From Bacillota bacterium (GTDB lineage Bacteria; Bacillota; Sulfobacillia; Sulfobacillales; Sulfobacillaceae), in NCBI GenBank assembly GCA_023511625.1, contig JAIMBD010000014.1, positions 1-64,000 of the forward strand: a DNA stretch of 64,000 nucleotides, read 5' to 3'. Shown piece after piece: positions 61,220-64,000 of the stretch (positions within the stretch are counted from its first letter, which is position 1; each line of letters opens with the position of its first letter). Below the pieces are notes generated by a model. The model was given only the letters and a program-made list of their open reading frames with translations, did not search any database and was not told where the DNA came from. A program made the translations under genes and the position numbers.

Positions 61220-62767
61220 TCACTCCCATTCGATGGTAGCCGGCGGCTTGGAGGTCACGTCGTACACCACCCGGTTGACGCCCGGCACTTCGGCCACCAC
61301 CCGCTGGGCGATGCGGTCCAACACGTCGTGCGGCAGCCGTGCCCAATCGGCCGTCATCCCGTCTTCACTCTCGACCGCGCGAATGACGATAGGCCGTCCG
61401 TAGGTGCGTTGGTCGCCCATCACGCCCACCGAGCGGATGTCGAGCAGCACGGCAAACGCCTGCCACACCGGCTCGGCTTCGGTCGTCTCGGGAGGGCCCG
61501 TGAGCCCCGCCCGGTCTAACTCTTCGCGCACGATGGCGTCAGCCCGGCGCACCGTCTCCACCGCTTCCGCCGTCACCTCGCCGACGATGCGCACGGCCAG
61601 TCCCGGCCCCGGGAACGGCTGGCGCCACACCACCGCCGCCGGCAGGCCCAAGGCCTCGCCCACGCGCCGCACTTCATCTTTGAAGAGCCACCGCAGGGGC
61701 TCCACCACCCGAAGCCGCATACGTTCTGGCAGTCCTCCGACGTTGTGGTGCGACTTGATGGTGCGGGCCCCGCTTCCGTGCCCGGACTCGATCACGTCGG
61801 GGTAGACCGTCCCTTGAATCAACACCTCGACGGTGCCGATCTCCGCCGCCACCGCTTCAAACTCCTCGATGAAGCGAGCCCCGATAATCTTGCGCTTGGT
61901 CTCGGGGTCGGTCACCCCCTTGAGGGCGGCCAAGAACCGCGGTCCCGCGCGCACCACGCGCAGGTCGAGATGAGGAAAGGCTGCCGTCACGGCCTCGACT
62001 TCGCCGGCGCGCATCAGCCCGTGGTCCACCAGCACTGCCGTCAACCGCTGCCCAATCGCCCGCTCAGCCAACGCCGCCGCCACTGCCGAGTCGACTCCCC
62101 CGGATAGCGCAATCAGCGCCCGACCGTCCCCCACCGCCTCCTGGATCTTTGCCACCGCTTCGGGAATGAAGGCGGCCGGGCGCCAGTGCGGCGCAATGTG
62201 GGCCAACTGATACAGAAAGGCCCGCAGCATGGTCATGCCGTGCGGCGTGTGGTGCACCTCTGGGTGGTACTGCACCCCCCACAGGTTGCGGCGGCGGTCC
62301 CCCATCGCCGCCACCGGCGTGGTCTCCGTTCGCGCCAAGACCTCAAACCCCGGCGGGACCTGTCGCACGCGGTCCCCGTGACTCATCCAGACCGGGGAGG
62401 TCTGGGGCACGTCGGCCAACAAGGGGTTATCGACGACCTGGGTCATCCACCGGCGACCGTACTCCGGCTGCTCGGCCGGGATCACCTCACCCCCCAACAG
62501 GTGAGCCATCAACTGCATGCCGTAGCAAATCCCCAAGACCGGGATCCCAAGGTCGAAAAGCTGCGGGTCGCATCGGGGAGCACCCGGTTCAAACACGCTG
62601 GCTGGCCCCCCCGACAACACCAACGCCCGCGGCTGGCGGCGGGCGATCTCAGATGCCGGCAGGTCCCCGGGCACCAGTTCGCAGTACACTTCCAGCTCGC
62701 GAATGCGGCGGGCGATGAGCTGGTTGTATTGAGCGCCGAAATCGAGCACCAGTACGGGAGGGTTCAC
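61220..62767 (-). CDS. guaA: GMP synthase (glutamine-hydrolysing)
   Basis: 515 residues from GTG 62767, which overlaps the hpt stop as GTGA. Converts XMP to GMP. N-terminal glutaminase: [20 protein letters not shown], nucleophile Cys in [15 protein letters not shown], His-x-Glu in [12 protein letters not shown]-pyrophosphatase domain with P-loop [15 protein letters not shown], and the C-terminal dimerisation domain ending [13 protein letters not shown]. guaA at the head of the pur genes differs from the Bacillus order. Confidence 0.95.
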   Translation of the reverse strand: MNPPVLVLDFGAQYNQLIARRIRELEVYCELVPGDLPASEIARRQPRALVLSGGPASVFEPGAPRCDPQLFDLGIPVLGICYGMQLMAHLLGGEVIPAEQPEYGRRWMTQVVDNPLLADVPQTSPVWMSHGDRVRQVPPGFEVLARTETTPVAAMGDRRRNLWGVQYHPEVHHTPHGMTMLRAFLYQLAHIAPHWRPAAFIPEAVAKIQEAVGDGRALIALSGGVDSAVAAALAERAIGQRLTAVLVDHGLMRAGEVEAVTAAFPHLDLRVVRAGPRFLAALKGVTDPETKRKIIGARFIEEFEAVAAEIGTVEVLIQGTVYPDVIESGHGSGARTIKSHHNVGGLPERMRLRVVEPLRWLFKDEVRRVGEALGLPAAVVWRQPFPGPGLAVRIVGEVTAEAVETVRRADAIVREELDRAGLTGPPETTEAEPVWQAFAVLLDIRSVGVMGDQRTYGRPIVIRAVESEDGMTADWARLPHDVLDRIAQRVVAEVPGVNRVVYDVTSKPPATIEWE

Positions 62768-63306
62768 GCGGGATTCCTCACCAAGCGGCATAGATCGGGC
62801 AGGTTGCGGTACCGCTCGTCCACGTCCAGCCCATAACCCACCACGAATTCATCGGGGATCTCGAACCCCTTGTAGTGTACCGGCACCGCCACCTGCCGGC
62901 GCGACGGCTTGTCTAAGCAACAACAGATGCGCACGCTGGCGGCGCCCCGCGCCCGCACGTGCCCGTAAATGTAGTTCAGCGTCAGTCCTGTGTCGACGAT
63001 GTCTTCCACCACCAACACGTGCTTGCCCTCGATGCTGTGGTCGAGGTCCTTGAGGATGCGCACCACGCCCGACGACCGAGTGGACGCCCCGTACGAGGAA
63101 ATGGCCATGAAATCCACCGTCAAGGGCAACGCGATGGCGCGCATGAGGTCGGCCAAAAACACGAAGGAACCCTTGAGAATGCCTAACAACACCAGCGCCT
63201 TGCCCTGGTAGTCCAACGTGATGCGCTGGCCCAACCGCCGCACGCGGGCCTGAATCTCCTCGGCCCGGAAAAGCACCTCGACCGATTCGCCCTCTGTCCA
63301 CGCCAT
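62764..63306 (-). CDS. hpt: Hypoxanthine phosphoribosyltransferase
   Basis: 180 residues. Salvages hypoxanthine and guanine with [21 protein letters not shown], then the PRPP-binding motif [11 protein letters not shown] at about 99-109 and [20 protein letters not shown] with the base-binding Asp. It starts 5 bases after the MerR stop, so the salvage gene, guaA and the de novo genes share a transcript. Confidence 0.95.
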   Translation of the reverse strand: MAWTEGESVEVLFRAEEIQARVRRLGQRITLDYQGKALVLLGILKGSFVFLADLMRAIALPLTVDFMAISSYGASTRSSGVVRILKDLDHSIEGKHVLVVEDIVDTGLTLNYIYGHVRARGAASVRICCCLDKPSRRQVAVPVHYKGFEIPDEFVVGYGLDVDERYRNLPDLCRLVRNPA

Positions 63307-63311
63307 GTTGT

Positions 63312-63734
63312 CTACTGCCCCCGTTCCGGGCGGTCGTCTGGCCGCGTCACGCGCCGCATCAAGGCCGACCGATACCGGAGCGGATACAGGGACTCGCTGG
63401 TCGGCGGCTCCCCGCGGGCGATGCGCTTGCCCTCAAAGTAACTTTCCACGTCGCGTTCGAGGTCCTCGTCCGTCCAGGCGTGGAAAGCCTCTGCTTCCGC
63501 CTTCAGCCGCTGCCGAACCTGACGCAGGGTCAACCCCTCGTCTAGCCACTGCTTGATGCGCTGCAGGCGCTCCACGTCCAAAGGCGTATACAGCCGCTGG
63601 TTCCCCGCCGTCCGGCGCGGAACCACCAGATTCTGCGCCTCGTAATAGCGGATCCTGCGTTCCGTCAAGCCGGTAGCCTCGCGCACCTCCCCGATGGTAA
63701 GGGCGCCCGACCGCGACTTGCCTTTGCCTCTCAT
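63312..63734 (-). CDS. MerR-family regulator, GlnR/TnrA-like
   Basis: 140 residues from ATG 63734. N-terminal winged HTH: LTIGEVREATGLTERRIRYYE, then NLVVPRRTAGNQRLYTPLDVERL, the pattern of GlnR/TnrA and close MerR proteins, with a short C-terminal half and no metal-binding cysteines. The last 25 residues are basic (RRVTRPDDRPERGQ). It precedes hpt by 5 bases, so it may control the purine operon or itself. No glnA is next to it, so a nitrogen role is only a possibility. Confidence 0.8.
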   Translation of the reverse strand: MRGKGKSRSGALTIGEVREATGLTERRIRYYEAQNLVVPRRTAGNQRLYTPLDVERLQRIKQWLDEGLTLRQVRQRLKAEAEAFHAWTDEDLERDVESYFEGKRIARGEPPTSESLYPLRYRSALMRRVTRPDDRPERGQ

Positions 63735-63845
63735 CCGGTCTTCCCCTTTATGGCCCGCTTCGCGCAAGGCCCTCTTGGCGCACCAAAAATCCTGCTGGCG
63801 CTCCTGCCGTCCTTATCTTACCGGATTTGAGGGGGAAACAAAATC

Positions 63846-63894
63846 GTCCCCTGCGGCGATGGCGGGATCTTTTCCCGCTTGGCCACGCGGGGAC
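63846..63894 (-). terminator. Possible terminator upstream of the MerR-purine operon
   Basis: GTCCCC (minus strand 63894-63889) pairs with GGGGAC (63851-63846), enclosing a second hairpin GCGGGA/TCCCGC; GATTTTGTTT follows. It would end the partial gene at the right edge. A TAAGAT box further on may serve as -10 for the MerR gene, without a good -35. Confidence 0.4.
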
Positions 63895-63914
63895 TTTATC
63901 GGGGCGGCCGGCAC

Positions 63915-64000
63915 CTACTCGGCCCGGGCCAGATTCTGCGCCGCCAACTGACGCTCGAGGCGCAGGATCTCTTGGTGGGCCTGACCGAGCTTATAGGACA
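63915..64000 (-). CDS. C-terminal end of an unidentified protein (5' end outside window)
   Basis: A minus-strand frame enters from the right edge and stops at TAG 63917-63915. It gives 27 residues, with AHQEILRLERQLAAQNLARA forming an amphipathic, coiled-coil-like helix. The family cannot be told from this piece. Confidence 0.5.
   Translation of the reverse strand, partial: SYKLGQAHQEILRLERQLAAQNLARAE

Noticed and set aside
62767-63734. Purine (guanine) riboswitch or PurR box within the head of the purine operon
   Set aside because: MerR-hpt and hpt-guaA junctions are too short (5 bases and an overlap) and no conserved aptamer loops were found upstream of MerR.

Overview
The window is GC-rich bacterial chromosome. 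YerC, PcrA, GatCAB, a Gram-positive type purine operon (PurS + PurQ + small PurL) and a GlnR-like MerR protein point to a high-GC Firmicutes lineage, probably near the Sulfobacillus/Thermaerobacter/Symbiobacterium group. No rRNA is present, so this placement is an inference.

The left part (1-18 kb) is loosely packed accessory DNA. It holds a CoA-disulfide-reductase-like flavoprotein, a DUF3311 + sodium:solute symporter pair, an aldo/keto reductase + cupin pair, an alpha/beta hydrolase, a LigM/DesA-like tetrahydrofolate-dependent O-demethylase, a three-repeat peptidoglycan-binding protein, a second symporter and a MenG-UspA fusion. Long non-coding stretches contain decayed transposases: an IS110-type C-terminus and an ISLre2-type pseudogene.

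18-25 kb is a selenium-dependent formate module on the minus strand: formate channel, Mo/W catalytic subunit with an in-frame UGA followed by a bSECIS hairpin, NuoE-NuoF fusion, ferredoxin-rich subunit and FdhD. The selenocysteine tRNA gene lies about 2 kb beyond fdhD. The alpha subunit is split and permuted: its N-terminal Fe-S part, including the Mo-proximal [4Fe-4S] domain, is encoded two genes downstream of its catalytic part. 25-28 kb holds a GT51 glycosyltransferase, a small zinc-ribbon protein, a family 4 uracil-DNA glycosylase and a patatin.

29-36.7 kb, minus strand, is the most unusual region: a tightly packed operon joining type IV secretion genes (VirB2-like pilin, VirB6/TrbL-like protein, PrgI-like protein, a VirB4 split into an N-terminal-domain protein and the ATPase) to a canonical Tad/Flp series (CpaB, a TadZ/CpaE-like protein with an eroded P-loop, CpaF/TadA, TadB, TadC). 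No relaxase, coupling protein, Flp pilin or prepilin peptidase is seen. It looks like a hybrid envelope-spanning machine rather than a conjugative element.

37-49.4 kb is housekeeping: an APC permease, then rlmD, gatB, gatA, gatC, an orphan double-ATPase ABC protein, ligA, pcrA and yerC, all on the minus strand after the permease. 49.4-64 kb carries a Gly-rich lipoprotein and the operon merR-hpt-guaA-purBCSQLFMNHD, which lacks purE and purK. Many junctions in the operons are ATGA or GTGA overlaps, which fixed several starts used here.
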